NCBI GenBank assembly: GCA_963969595.1
Contig: OZ018408.1
Coordinates: 36,270,108-36,334,107 of the forward strand
Reading direction: 5' to 3'
Length of the DNA: 64,000 bases
From: Neckera pumila
Taxonomy: Eukaryota; Streptophyta; Bryopsida; Hypnales; Neckeraceae
In this document: in pieces, positions 48,709-60,224 of the stretch
How positions within the stretch are numbered: the first letter of the stretch is position 1
How the letters are laid out: every line of letters starts with the position of its first letter
Position numbers and translations under genes: made by a program
The notes under the pieces: generated by a model
What the model saw: the letters and a program-made list of their open reading frames with translations, nothing else
What the model was told of the DNA's origin: nothing
The model's database searches: none

Positions 48709-49636
48709 TTAACCCCTAAAGGACCAATATGCATTTTTTGGCCATATAGAAATTTTGGGCAGGTACGCGTGACTAGAGATATCTATATTTGAGGCTAAAA
48801 TTTTAATAGAAGGTGGGGACGAGGAATATCTTCATGTGTACCAAGTTTCATGACATTTTGAAATACGAGTAAAAAGTTGTGATCTAATATGTTATTTTTT
48901 TTGTAACTGGGCAGTTTGGGCAGATCAGAAAAAATCATTTTTTCTGGAATTTTTTTTGGAAATTGATTCTCTACATTTATATATACTTAAAAAGCTTTGA
49001 ATTAGTCCATTTCAATCAATGAGTCAAAAGTTATGAGGGTTTTTGAATTGCAGGCATTTATGGATTCTCTACTCTAAAAAAAACTTTAAAGTCGTTTATT
49101 TAACTCAATTTTCAATGTTTTTGGAAAAAAAAAATCCTAGGATGTAGATTCATTATTACAACATTACAACCGTTGGGATTGGCATTTTTAAATTCCATGA
49201 TTAAATTTTTAACAATTTAGTATTTTGAATCATTTTCTACTTCTTTCTACTTACTATTTTTTTCCTATATGTTGTACAATTCCAAATGATGTGAAATTTT
49301 TCAAGCATATAGGCAACTCGTTTAGGAAACTGAATTCAAAGAAGCACCACCTCTATCGGCATTTTTTCATTGAAAAGTGAGCTTGCAAAGTGCAGCTGCC
49401 CGGTATTTCGCAGGATTGAAAAAATAGTTTTCAAGACTTTGAATGCTTATATCTTGTGATCCACACGGTGGAATTTTTTGAAATTTTTAGCACATGTTTT
49501 CAAAATACCACACTACAAGATCCTACGGTTACATGCATCAAATTTTTTTTTTTTTCCAAAATTTGGTAGTTGTATTAGAAATGGCAGTTTTGGAGCGTTT
49601 TTGGTGATTACATAGTCATGAAACTTTAGGGGTTAA
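48709..49636 (+). mobile_element. TTAA-family element, subfamily 2
   Basis: 928 bp with TTAA at both ends. It starts CCCCTAAAGGACCAATATGC and ends GAAACTTTAGGGGTTAA. By eye it matches 30543-31472 at about nine bases in ten. Non-coding. Confidence 0.93.
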
Positions 49637-50422
49637 TTATTTTCATCATGTCATTCTAAATGTTTTTCGCACAATTTTATAAGACTTTGACTCGCTATCC
49701 CATTCATATTCTCCTAAGCTCAATGTTACATTGCAATAGGTCTATGCTAGTACACCTTAAGTTTGGATTACATTCACTTTGGTAATACCAATCCTTATAA
49801 TAGTTGTGAATATAGTCTACCTTTAGCTTAAGCAAATTATACTTGCTCACAATCTTAAGTTTTTAATATTGTTAGTTTATTTGTAGAAAATTCTTTATTT
49901 TATTTACAAAAGAAAAAATATTTTTATTAATAAAATTAATATTATTTTGGGAAATAAGAATGTATTCTAAATACCATTTTATAAGAAAATCTAAACGCAC
50001 TAGCTACAGTTTTAGATGTTAGTCATACAATATTAGAGCATTGCCACCAATTGCACTCCATCTTACCATAGGATCAAGAAGTGGTGAGGCACTTATTGCC
50101 TCGTGAGGTGTAGCGGTGCACTCAAGCCCCAATAATTTGCACCAACCACCCCTTAAAGTCCTTGCTAAAGTTCTTCCCCTTCTTCTCACATCCGTCATTA
50201 GCCTCCACGTCTTTCATTGAGGCCATACTTAAAGTTGACCAAGTTTGTATAAGTGTAAAACTACCAACTACAAAGGTCCTCCGTTGTTGCTAAGCAAATG
50301 TGAGAGTGATGTGATGAAAGATACAACTTGTAGCTTCTGATTAGTACCACTAACACCAAATAACAAAATGATTTATAAATTCTAATTATTTGCTAAATGT
50401 TGTGTTCTTTATGTTTTTAATT
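49637..50422. other. AT-rich DNA with no gene seen
   Basis: No coding or repeat signal could be supported. Confidence 0.5.
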
Positions 50423-51047
50423 AACACTAGTGGTTGGCGCTTGCTATGCTATGCATTCGTCATTAGAATTTTATTAGAATTTTTATGTATTAGATAAAAT
50501 GCAGAACAAAAATTTCAATAAATCTTCAAATAAAAATTACTAAAATCTTTGTATAGTTTTGTTTATAAGTAAGCATATATTGAAATGTACAATAAAAAAT
50601 TATTGAATGATGAATGAATTTCTTCTTTTAGAAATCCCTCTACAAATAGACATAAACCTAGTGGAAGAACATTATCTCATAATTTCCAAGTATATGCAAT
50701 GGTGAATACTGTAAAAGATACACATTTATTGTAATGCATTCAAAAGTTGACTCAGTTGTTATGAACCCAAAAATTTGGTGAATTGAAAAGAAAAACTTGT
50801 AAATTTCAAAAACTTCATGAACAACTTAATTGTTGTGAAACTACTATTCTATTTCTATGATATAACAGTGTGTGAAAATATTATTTTTATGTATGCAAGA
50901 TTGAAAACATTTTTACAAAATATTAAAATTAATTATTTCAAAGATTTATTGAAATCATTATCATGCATTCTATTCAAATATATCAAAATTTCACTAATAT
51001 GTGATACAATGAATGCGTAGCATAGCAAGCATGAGCCCTGTTATTAA
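50423..51047. mobile_element. Putative 0.6-kb element with imperfect TIRs
   Basis: GCTTGCTATGCTATGCATTC (about 50440) is the inverse of GAATGCGTAGCATAGCAAGC (about 51011), and weaker matching extends outward to TTAACACTAGTGG and the inverse of TTAATAACAGGG. The interior is extremely AT-rich. The superfamily is unknown. Confidence 0.55.
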
Positions 51048-52745
51048 TGGTAGCATTTGTGATATTATAGAGGGAGTTATGATTTTAGTAGTATGATTCA
51101 TTTTCTTCAAATTTGTTTTACATTCAATGGAAAGTTTAGTTGTATTACAATTGAAATGGTTTATAATTTATAATAACAAATGACTTCAAAGGTGTCTCAA
51201 TTCACTAAGCTAGTTGCCTTGTATTTTTGGTATACTAAAAAATGAAATATTTCTTTATTCAAATTATAGAAATATTTGCATCTTTTTATTACAATATATC
51301 AAAAATTTGAAGTTTCTTCAAAATAGACATGATAAATGTATGCAACTTTTGGCATGTCATTTTGAATTTGGATTTGGATTCAATATAGAGATTGTCAAGC
51401 ATCAATCCGACATGTCATTTATAAGAATGGTTTTTCAAACAAAAATAAATAAATTTGGACTCCTATAATATCTATGACATACCTAGAATGCGGCTAATTA
51501 GCCAAGCCAAACATCTTCAATGTGTTCATGTGTTGCATTGAAATGCCATTGAGAGTAGCAACAACAAAATTAAAATAGAGAGAAAGATTTATATAAATGG
51601 ATATTTTATAGCTCTTGTAAAATCATTATAGCTATTGTACATTTTAGTATCATAGCTATAGCTAGTGTACCGATATAAAGAGAAATTTGATAGAAGCTCT
51701 TAATTTTTGGAATCTACAAGCTCTTTAATTTACAAGAAGAGCCCAACATCTGGATATTGCATGCAAAAGTTATGAACTGCCAAAGGATTTTTTTGGTAGA
51801 TGTTTTAAAATCATTAATTTCTTCCACATTGGTACATATTGATTTTGGAGATGTACACAAAGTGATGATGATGGTTTTAGGTAGGGGGCGATTTTGGGTG
51901 TACCACCTTAAACAAGGTGGCTCCCTCCATGGCAAATGGACCGTTGACCCTAAACCAGCATCTTCAAAATGTGTACATTTCCCAAATCAATTATGTACCA
52001 ATGTGGAAGAAACTCATGTAGAACCAAATTTTGTCCCATCATAACTTTTGCATACGGTATTCAAATGTCTTGTTCTATGGTGCGTTGAAACCTCCTTTTT
52101 GCTTCCCAAGAAGAAAATTAAATGGAAATTTGACCAATCTAATAATAGTAAATAGGCACAGAAGCAAACTGAAAAGTGGTGGTTTTTAGTGTACCCACCT
52201 CAGTAGCCTGCTCTGCCCTGCCCTTGATGTCCTGAAAAGCTCAAATTGAGACATTTGATGATTCAGTCATGATCAATTTACGTACATGCTAAAATTCATT
52301 CTCAGTAGTACAAGTACAATACCATCATATTATATCTACAGTCCCCAGTACAACTACACCACCCAGTTTCATTTGGCCTTTCTCTTTTGCCTTCTTCTCA
52401 AAATTCCAAGCTATGATGCATGGGTTTGTTGCACTTGTAATGCTCCCATAATTGCCAAGTTGCTGCAGGAGTCTTGGCCACATTGACCCGGCACGTGTCT
52501 GTGTTGGATTGTAAGGTAGCTCCCTGCGCCTCAAAGCGGACTAGATAATGCTCGAGAGCCGGGAGGCTATGGGACATAATGCCAAGTCTAATAGTTCATC
52601 CCAAAACGGTCTGTATATGTAATTTTGGCAAATCTAAGGGTGTAGAAAGAGTAATATGAGTTATAACGCTTTTTTGACTATCTAATGAAATGGTGACAAA
52701 TCTTCTTTGATAACCGTACTTGGCACTATGATCTTCAGGTTCCCT
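51048..52745. other. AT-rich to mixed DNA with no gene seen
   Basis: Several open frames of 60-95 codons overlap on both strands without recognisable similarity or codon bias. Confidence 0.5.
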
Positions 52746-53665
52746 TTAACCACTGAAGCACCATTGTTCCTTCGGGGGACAAATGGACTTTTGGGCAAGT
52801 ACCTACGGGCTGAATTTTTGTCCTAATTTTTTGAATTTTTTTTGGGAGATAGAAAAACTAATTAGCTCCGTGGGAATATTATTATTTTTTTCAGTCGGTG
52901 CTTGGGAACAAAAGTTATGCCCAGATAAGCTGAAAATAGGGGAGAAGGGGCAGCAAAAAAAAATTCAATTTTTGAATTAATTTTTTTTTTCTCATAGATT
53001 ATATTTTTGTTTACATGTAAATCTTTGATTCATTCCATTTGGATTTGTTATGTGAAAGTTATGGACTATCTTGTTTTTTCGAGCAATTAGAGCATCTTCT
53101 TGAAAAAATAACTTGTAGAATTCATTTTTGAATGCAATTTTTATAATTTTTCAATAAAAAGAAGTTCCACATGGTTTAATTTGCTTGGTAGAACAATCTT
53201 GCCATTGGAATTTGTGCATTTTAATTCCATTTTAGAGATATTAATAATTTAGATTTTCCTTCTATCTTGTACCTATTTCTACTTAACACTTTTTCAAAGA
53301 ATGAAAATTAATTTTTTTTGAATTTTTTTTCTTCTTAGACTCTCAATTCAATTCTCTACTACAAAGATTTAAAGCTCAAAACTTTGTAGTACAAAAAATT
53401 AAAGTTATGAAGGTTCAAAGTCAAATAATCTAGTCCCACACTGTGTTGAAAAATTTGATTTTCTCACTTTAAACACAGGTATCTTGCAATCTATTGGTAA
53501 AAACTTTGAAATATTTTCCACACATTTTCACACTATTTATGTGTAAGATCCTACGGTTAGATGAGCAAAACAAATAATTTTCAAATATTTTTACTCTTTG
53601 CTATAGAAATGGTAGTTTTTAAATGTTTTTAGGCAAAAAAAAGGCCTTGGTTTTTTAGAGGTTAA
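52746..53665 (+). mobile_element. TTAA-family element
   Basis: 920 bp with TTAA at both ends, beginning TTAACCACTGAAGCACC and ending GGTTTTTTAGAGGTTAA. The hairpin TTCCTTCGGGGGACAA is partly preserved. It is collinear with 21640-22565. Confidence 0.88.
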
Positions 53666-53840
53666 ATTTTTTTGTCCCAAATTAATCTTTGGGTTGTTCA
53701 GAAATGATATTTTTTGTTCTTGAAGATTTAGTGAATGGATTACAACTTCCTTGCAATGCTTTGAATCGGGTTGAAATTATATTATTTTCAGCCTTAATTA
53801 CAAATATTTTGTTCAACTAATAGATCATTTAGAGACAAAT

Positions 53841-53850
53841 GGAGGGAGTA
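53841..53850 (-). mobile_element. Solitary Stowaway-like terminus
   Basis: GGAGGGAGTA preceded by TTTAGAGACAAAT is a typical right end of a Stowaway-type MITE. No partner end was found upstream, so this is a fragment at most. Confidence 0.35.
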
Positions 53851-54085
53851 TTAAAATTAATGGAAGGAATATTAATATTTTTTACTTGTTACTTCACCCT
53901 AAGCAACTCCCAAAATGAACTTTTTGCTATGTGAGCTGGTCAACTTCAGCAAAAAAGAATTCAAAATTGAATGATTATTTCAATATGCAAGATTGCAACC
54001 AATCTAATAGGATATATGTCACTTTGATTCTCATTCAGTTTTCAAAGCTGAATGAACTTATGATCAACTCCAAACCTCTATATCA

Positions 54086-54672
54086 TACTCCCTCCGTCTT
54101 GAAATAAATCCAAGGGTTTTCAAATATACTTGTCTCAAATTAAATTCAAAAATTGGCTCTACAACTTGATAGACAACCATTGAAGCTAGTTCGAACACCC
54201 TCAAGCAAAAGAATCTATAGATGTCACACTCCAAAGACTATATAGCAATTCAATCCTTGCAAAGGAATCAAAATGCAACCTCTAATCAACCAAAGGCAAA
54301 GAATTCAACCCAAAACTATACAAAAAGTGCTACTACGAAATCTCTTGTTGAGAATTTCTTGAACTTGAATCACAAGAAATTGTGGAATTGAATACAGAGG
54401 ACATCAATGAACATCATTGCACCAACATTGCTCAAAGAATGATCAAAATCAACTTTTTTGCCTTGGAACAATTCCAAAAAGGGCAAAAATTTGTCACTTT
54501 TGCCACTTGTTTTCAATATGCGCCACTTTACTTTTGACTTCCATTCTTTCACCTAGTGGGGTTTAGCAGAAGCTACAATATCTCTACAATCTTTTGAAAA
54601 TAGGAACAACTCACATACTTATCTAGCCATTTCTAGGAAACCCCGGATTTATTTCGAGACGGAAGGAGAATA
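54086..54672. mobile_element. Stowaway-like (Tc1/mariner) MITE
   Basis: The left end is TA-CTCCCTCCGTCTTGAAAT and the right end is the inverse of TA-TTCTCCTTCCGTCTCGAA, with GAAATAAATCC continuing on both sides. It matches the plant Stowaway terminus CTCCCTCCGT with TA targets. At 587 bp it is longer than the usual Stowaway. It has no transposase. Confidence 0.75.
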
Positions 54673-55375
54673 CTTTAAGATAGACAAACCTAAAAATAAT
54701 AGGATTTGTTTACTGACATCTAAAAAAACAACTTATATCAAAGTGCAGCTGGACACAAAGCAGACAGGTAGGGTTACAGAAAGTTGTCAATATCATGAGG
54801 GCAATTTTTGCGTTGCCTAATCTCCTACATCTACCTTATACCTCCAACAATTGAATTGATTAAAAAATTGAATCCACAGGGGTTCAATTGGTATTAATCA
54901 AAGTAAAAAATTTGATTTTTGCACAAATCATAATGTAAAATCTCTTGGTATCTCAAGCTGTTGAACCTGTGCAATCTAATGTGGCCCTCATCAACTTTCA
55001 CACCTGGTTGAGGAATACGCCAGAAAACGAGTCACAAACAGGCACGATGAGCACCCACCTGATGCCCTTGTGTGGTGGTCAAAACCTTCGTTTCTGCCGT
55101 GGCTCAAATGGCAGAGTTATGGAAACAAAGTCAGATTTATGCGAAACCACAATTACAAAGGCAGGGCTTCATGAAACTTGGCCCTTTCCGCATTTTGTAT
55201 ATTCATGTACAAGACTTTCCAATTTAAAGCCTAACTTGCGTCGTAGTTTACCTCATTTTGGTTTCCCTACTAACGCCAAAAATTACAGAAAAAAGCATAA
55301 ATGCTTCCAATGCACACCACTCATACAGAATCCTGGAGTGGTATGAAACTATAGAGACGTATACTTGTGTTGTGT
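54673..55375 (-). other. 3' flank of the heme oxygenase gene
   Basis: The plus-strand frame at 54945-55346 has no recognisable similarity and lies immediately downstream of the minus-strand stop; most of this is probably 3' UTR or intergenic DNA. Confidence 0.4.
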
Positions 55376-57149
55376 TCATTCAGTCGAGACAATCAAGCGT
55401 AAGATCTTGCCGGAGTACTTGAATGAATTCTCGGTCTCCTTTAGACAATGGTTCTTCTGTTCTCGTGTCCAATCCTGGAACAAGACGTGCAATAAAAGGT
55501 ACTTCTATGATCACACAAGGCCTCCTTCGAATACAAGTTCTAAGCACAACGAAGAAATTTGACCCATGAAAGCGGGAAATGTGAACTGGACCTTGAATGA
55601 TACTCAGTAAGAGAAAGCTATTTGACATCACCCCCCTTACCGTCTAGCACAATGGACATACATGGATTGCAAAACTACAAGCTGACTCGAGGTGGGAAGC
55701 ACTACAACAACCATCGTATAGTACTAACGTAGATCCTACTAAAAAATCGAAAATATGACTAAGAAGTCACTGACCTCTGCAACTTTGTTCAAGCTTGACT
55801 TCACTGCCCCTAGAAGCTGAGGGAGCTCCCCATCCCACTTGTAAAACTCCAACTCCCTACTGTCCAAGAGAATCTCTGCAACCTGTACGATAAAAAAACT
55901 CGACGTCAGTCAAGCTTAACTATGGACACATTGCATTGACCACATCGACTCGTCAAAGCAAGTCATCAGTAGGATCTGAAAAAACTGAAAAAGTCGAATC
56001 TGATGTACGTTAGATAATTATTGCTTCCACCTCTGACATTCTGAGTTGTAATGAAGGTCAGCCAAGACTTGTCCGACCAGGAAGCAAAATCTACACCACA
56101 ATACACAGCAATTTGCACCAACAAAAGCTGCACATGTTCCTTGAGATAAGGACCATGTGCAGGCACACGTGCAGCTTTGGTTACAATTGTTACACATCCC
56201 AAAGACAGCGTAACGGGATTCGCTGCATACACCTTTTTCCCAATGAATTTACCACCAGCTGAATGAGCAAAGTACACGTTGTAAAAGTGGCAGATGAACG
56301 CAGGCGGATCTGTCTCGGACAATTCCGTCAAATACTTTGCGTAAGTGGTTCCCTCTATTCCAGCTTCAGGAATCTCATGCCCTTGGCTTGCAAACCACTC
56401 GAAGTCCTTCGCCAACTTTTCTGCTCGCTCCAGTCCCGTATTCCTAAAAAGCTCATCTGAATTATACAACAATACATTTAATCAATTCTCATGTCTCATT
56501 AGAAGGATGGAATGCCACACAAGCTAGATGCTCCGGTTCCCTAAATCATATCTCTGAGTAAAACACTTCATGCCATTCAACCATAAATCAATGGAAAACT
56601 GTCAAACCTCATAAACCCTAAAGGAAAAATATGATCATGGATACAAGCACAATGACACTCACACGAAGGATGCGCGGCTTTCTCCACAATAGCCTCCATG
56701 GTGTCGTAAACCACCTTGCTATCCACAAGGAATTTCAAGTATCCCGCGATCGAAGGCTTCCACTGCCCAACCGGCTGCACATCCGCCTCCTTCCCCCCCT
56801 CCTTGGATTGATCCTTGGTGTGCAGCTTCATAGCCACGAACCGCATCTCCTCCACGAAGCCCTTGTTCTCTCCCGGGAACCGTGCCTTCTTGTCGCCTTT
56901 CTCCGCGGTGGAGGAGCTCGCTCTCACAGCAAACGCAGAGCTCGTAGAAGTACTCGGCGCCCCGTCCACCCCCATAAACCCTAAAACTCGCCCGAAGAAA
57001 TTCCCGCTCCGAAGATCCACTTTTGGCGAGGAAATTCTCGACCAGAAATGCACGGACGTCGATCCCACGCTCTTCTCGCGCGGTGCCGCCACAGCCGCGA
57101 CCGGCGCCGCGGAGCTATTCAATCTCAATCCAAGCTCCATAGCCATCAT
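55376..57149 (-). CDS. Plastid heme oxygenase (HY1/HO1 type)
   Basis: Minus-strand exons 57149-56663, 56456-56233, 55882-55775 and 55474-55376, all GT/AG with matching phase, give 305 residues. Residues 1 to about 75 are a Ser/Ala-rich chloroplast transit peptide. The mature part begins near [20 protein letters not shown], where His110 is the proximal heme ligand. It continues through [18 protein letters not shown] and the HSAGG motif (227-231), and ends [14 protein letters not shown]...[15 protein letters not shown]. It cleaves heme with ferredoxin as reductant to biliverdin, CO and iron, supplying phytochrome chromophore precursor in plastids. I start at the first ATG of MMAMELG; the frame stays open upstream but only with non-ATG codons. 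Length is close to other plant HO1 proteins. No key residue is missing. Confidence 0.95.
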
Positions 57150-57780
57150 CACACCCAAATGACCACAACTATCCACAAATGTCCACAATACCACAATGCT
57201 ATAACCGGCAACTCCTCTCAGTCGTTCTCCCTCACCACTTCACCAATTCCACAAACGCTTCCCCCCCTCAATCTCGCACCTCAGAAACTGAAACAGAGCA
57301 AGCCAAAATTCGTGAGACCCCCTGAAAACTATCGAAGGCGACAAAAGCTCCACATAGCCTAAAGCTCCACCTGGAATACAACTAAACTGGCAGTTGAGTC
57401 TGCAGCCACAAATTCCAGAAAGTGGGTACTGGGTAGAGTCAAGTGGAGCTGCAACTCTGCAAGTGGATGAGGAAAAGCGGCAGAAACTGAAAGAAGAAAA
57501 GAGGGGTGGTGTGTCCAGCAGTGAGCGGATGCAACTTGCGATTGATTAAGCTTCGGAGCTGTTGTGATGTTGAATTGCGAGATGGAGGAAATGGTTTTGT
57601 TTAGGAGATGGCGATGATGAAAATGGTGCCGTGGTGATGTTTGCCATGAGGTGATGGATAAGCTTCGGTTGACGTGCACGCTTCTCTTCATCTCCGGCAC
57701 GCGCTGGTGCGCTCCGGACGTATCCCATCTCCGGTTTGCCGAAAGCCACGTCTCACTCCCTAGCGTGTTTTAAAACTTTT
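57150..57780 (-). promoter_or_regulatory. Promoter and 5' UTR of heme oxygenase
   Basis: The upstream region contains ACGT-core sites (GACGTGC near 57671 and CCACGTC near 57747), common in light-responsive plant promoters. Short open frames here are unsupported. Confidence 0.4.
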
Positions 57781-58700
57781 TTTTTATAGAAAAAAACAAA
57801 AAATCAAAAAAATGTTACTTCGTTAATTTGATTACTGAGACTGAGACACTAATAATGAAAATGACACTAATTTCTTTGAAAATGCTATAAGTTTTTACTT
57901 TCTATGAAGATTTTTCCAAAATCTTCATGAAGGGTAAAAACTTATATCATTTTCAGAGCAATTAGTTTGGTTACACTAAATTTCATTATTAATGGAGTGA
58001 AAGTGTTTGAAAGTGGGGGAGATTTATCACACTAATTGGATGAAATTTGGACGAATGTGGTGTAATAGCTGGTATAAATATTTGTATGGAAGTGGGATGA
58101 AGTTTATATTTAAATCACACGTGATGTTTGAAAATTGAAATTTATTTGAAACTGGTATTCATTAAACATTTATTCTTTTCTTAAATTCTTAATTTATGCT
58201 TATATGTGAAAAAGTTGGAAGTTAATATATATACTAATTAATATACATTTTTACAGCCAAAACAAAGTAACAACAGTTTTCTAATTTTTTTAAACAAAAA
58301 ATAGTTCAAAAATGTATAACTTTCAACAAGAATTTTCTAATTTTTTTAAACAAAAAATAATTCAAAAATCCATAACTTTCACCTTGTAGGTCCAAACGCC
58401 ATGAAACAAAGCCCATGCACCCCTCCTCACTAAGGGTTTTCCGTCAGTACCAAACACACAACAGGGGGATCTCAACGTAACAAACAAAACAAAACAAAAC
58501 AAACAACCTATTTTCAAGGTATCAAGGTATGGATTTTCCGTGATAAGAACACTAATATTGTTCACTACTATACTTGCCTAAAAACTCCTTGTTCCTCTCA
58601 TGACATTATTTATGGAATAGGAATACAATTTTTTTTGGCCAAAAAAGTCCCACAAGTTACCTTTTCAGGAGCATAAGAATGGTCAAGAGACCGGTGAACT
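57781..58700. other. AT-rich intergenic DNA with a dispersed repeat
   Basis: The part 58240-58500 resembles 26440-26640 (phrases such as CATAACTTTCACCTTGTAGG and GATCTCAACGTAACAAAC). No gene was seen. Confidence 0.5.
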
Positions 58701-60224
58701 GGATGAGAGAGATTGAAATACACGTAAGAGCCCCAAAAAATATTTTAATGAAATAATTGGAAAATCTTTTAATAAATGCTCGCGTCAATGAACCTTACTT
58801 TTTGCTTGACTTGCTGTGTTGCTCTGGTGCACTTCTATTGCATTCTATTGGAATGGCATCTGATACACTCAGTATATATCCAGGCTCTAGCATTTCTTTA
58901 TGCCAGATTGCTTTTAAATGGCTTCCTGTACAGTACACACCATTTGATGCACAGTACCCTCGGGAAGTCCAACAACGACGCACCCAGCATAGGAAAGGCA
59001 AATACTTTTCTAGATGCACACATTTAACCAGACTGTCAATCCTTACATCGGTCCAAAGTTGCTGCTTTTTGAAGCAAACCGACCACTGCTGAACTAGTCC
59101 TGCTTGAATATATGGAAAGTTCGAATCAGTGATCACTGTAATCTTGAGATAAGACACGTCAAATCACAGAATCACGGACATCTAAGAAGTACATGTATCG
59201 AGCAAGAAGTGTCTATTACTAGGGTCATACGAAATCCGATGACCAACAGAAATACACTGTGGCTAACAGAGGAAGAGTAAACTTAAGAGTAGAAATGTGT
59301 ACTCCGTAATATCATAAGTGCAAAATTCCTCTTAACATGATCAGACAAAAGCAGAAGCTAGCCTAAGCGCGTTTCAATAGTATCAACCAAGTTGAATGAA
59401 AGGGAACACCCACCACATCGGGTCTCCAGTCTCCGCTAAACCATCCATGGCAAGACCGATGCTCCTTTGAGCTCCTCAGTAGTTACATCGCTTCTTATAA
59501 ACGACATAAAGTGAAAAGAACCTTATCAAGCAATGTTTTGAGATCGAGGAGCAAGACCCACTGAACACGCTGTTTACTGTATGCTCTGGCTCGCAAATCT
59601 TCCTGGCCCAGGAACTTTTGATGACCTATCATTTCAAGATTAAACGTGCAAAATTTAATGAAAGGAAAATTGTACATAATAGCGAAGAGATAAGAGCCAC
59701 ACTGCGAAGAGACTGGCAAATGTCACGTCAGCAAGGAGAGAAGTTCCCAACCATACCACCTGCAGCACCTGCATCAAAAGGTACAACCAACTCCATACAA
59801 TACACCAGAGACAAACATTGGCTACATATTCAACACAAATGATCTTCCTATTCGGTAATAGTCATCTACAGCTATAAAAAGTTCACATCTGAGCACATGC
59901 AAAGAAATGAAGATACCATGGCCTCTACCCTGCACTTCTCAGATGCTTATAGTAAACATTGACTTTCTCTAACATTCACACCTACGTTAAGCTAACAGAA
60001 GCGAAACGTCAGTACAACGCAGACTTCAGTGTTTAGGAATTTTCCCGGAGACGATGAAGATCTTAGAATAAACATCAACCAAGAGCTATATCTGGGGAAT
60101 GAACTTTCATTTCAGCTGTCATGATTTGTTGCACAGATTTATCTTCGCCAAGAGCACCAAGACTAATCTTCAAAGGAGCTCATAAACGTAAGTATAACCA
60201 ATAGGGAAAAACGGGGGGTATTAA
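58701..60224 (-). other. 3' flank of IPMS and intergenic DNA
   Basis: Mixed-composition DNA downstream of the IPMS stop. Overlapping frames on both strands at 58757-59157 (up to 120 codons) have no recognisable domain and no splice-linked partners that I can see, so none is called. Confidence 0.4.

Noticed and set aside
54945..55346. 133-codon frame next to heme oxygenase
   Set aside because: No similarity recognised, antisense to the probable 3' UTR of heme oxygenase.
56577..56662. Continuation of heme oxygenase exon 1 to 56577
   Set aside because: The conserved protein stops at a GTGAGT donor at 56662; joining to 56456 restores the tyrosine before ELFRNTG.
58757..59157. Overlapping frames of about 110-120 codons on both strands
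   Set aside because: No domain, no splice partners and no codon bias visible; could be a non-coding RNA or chance.
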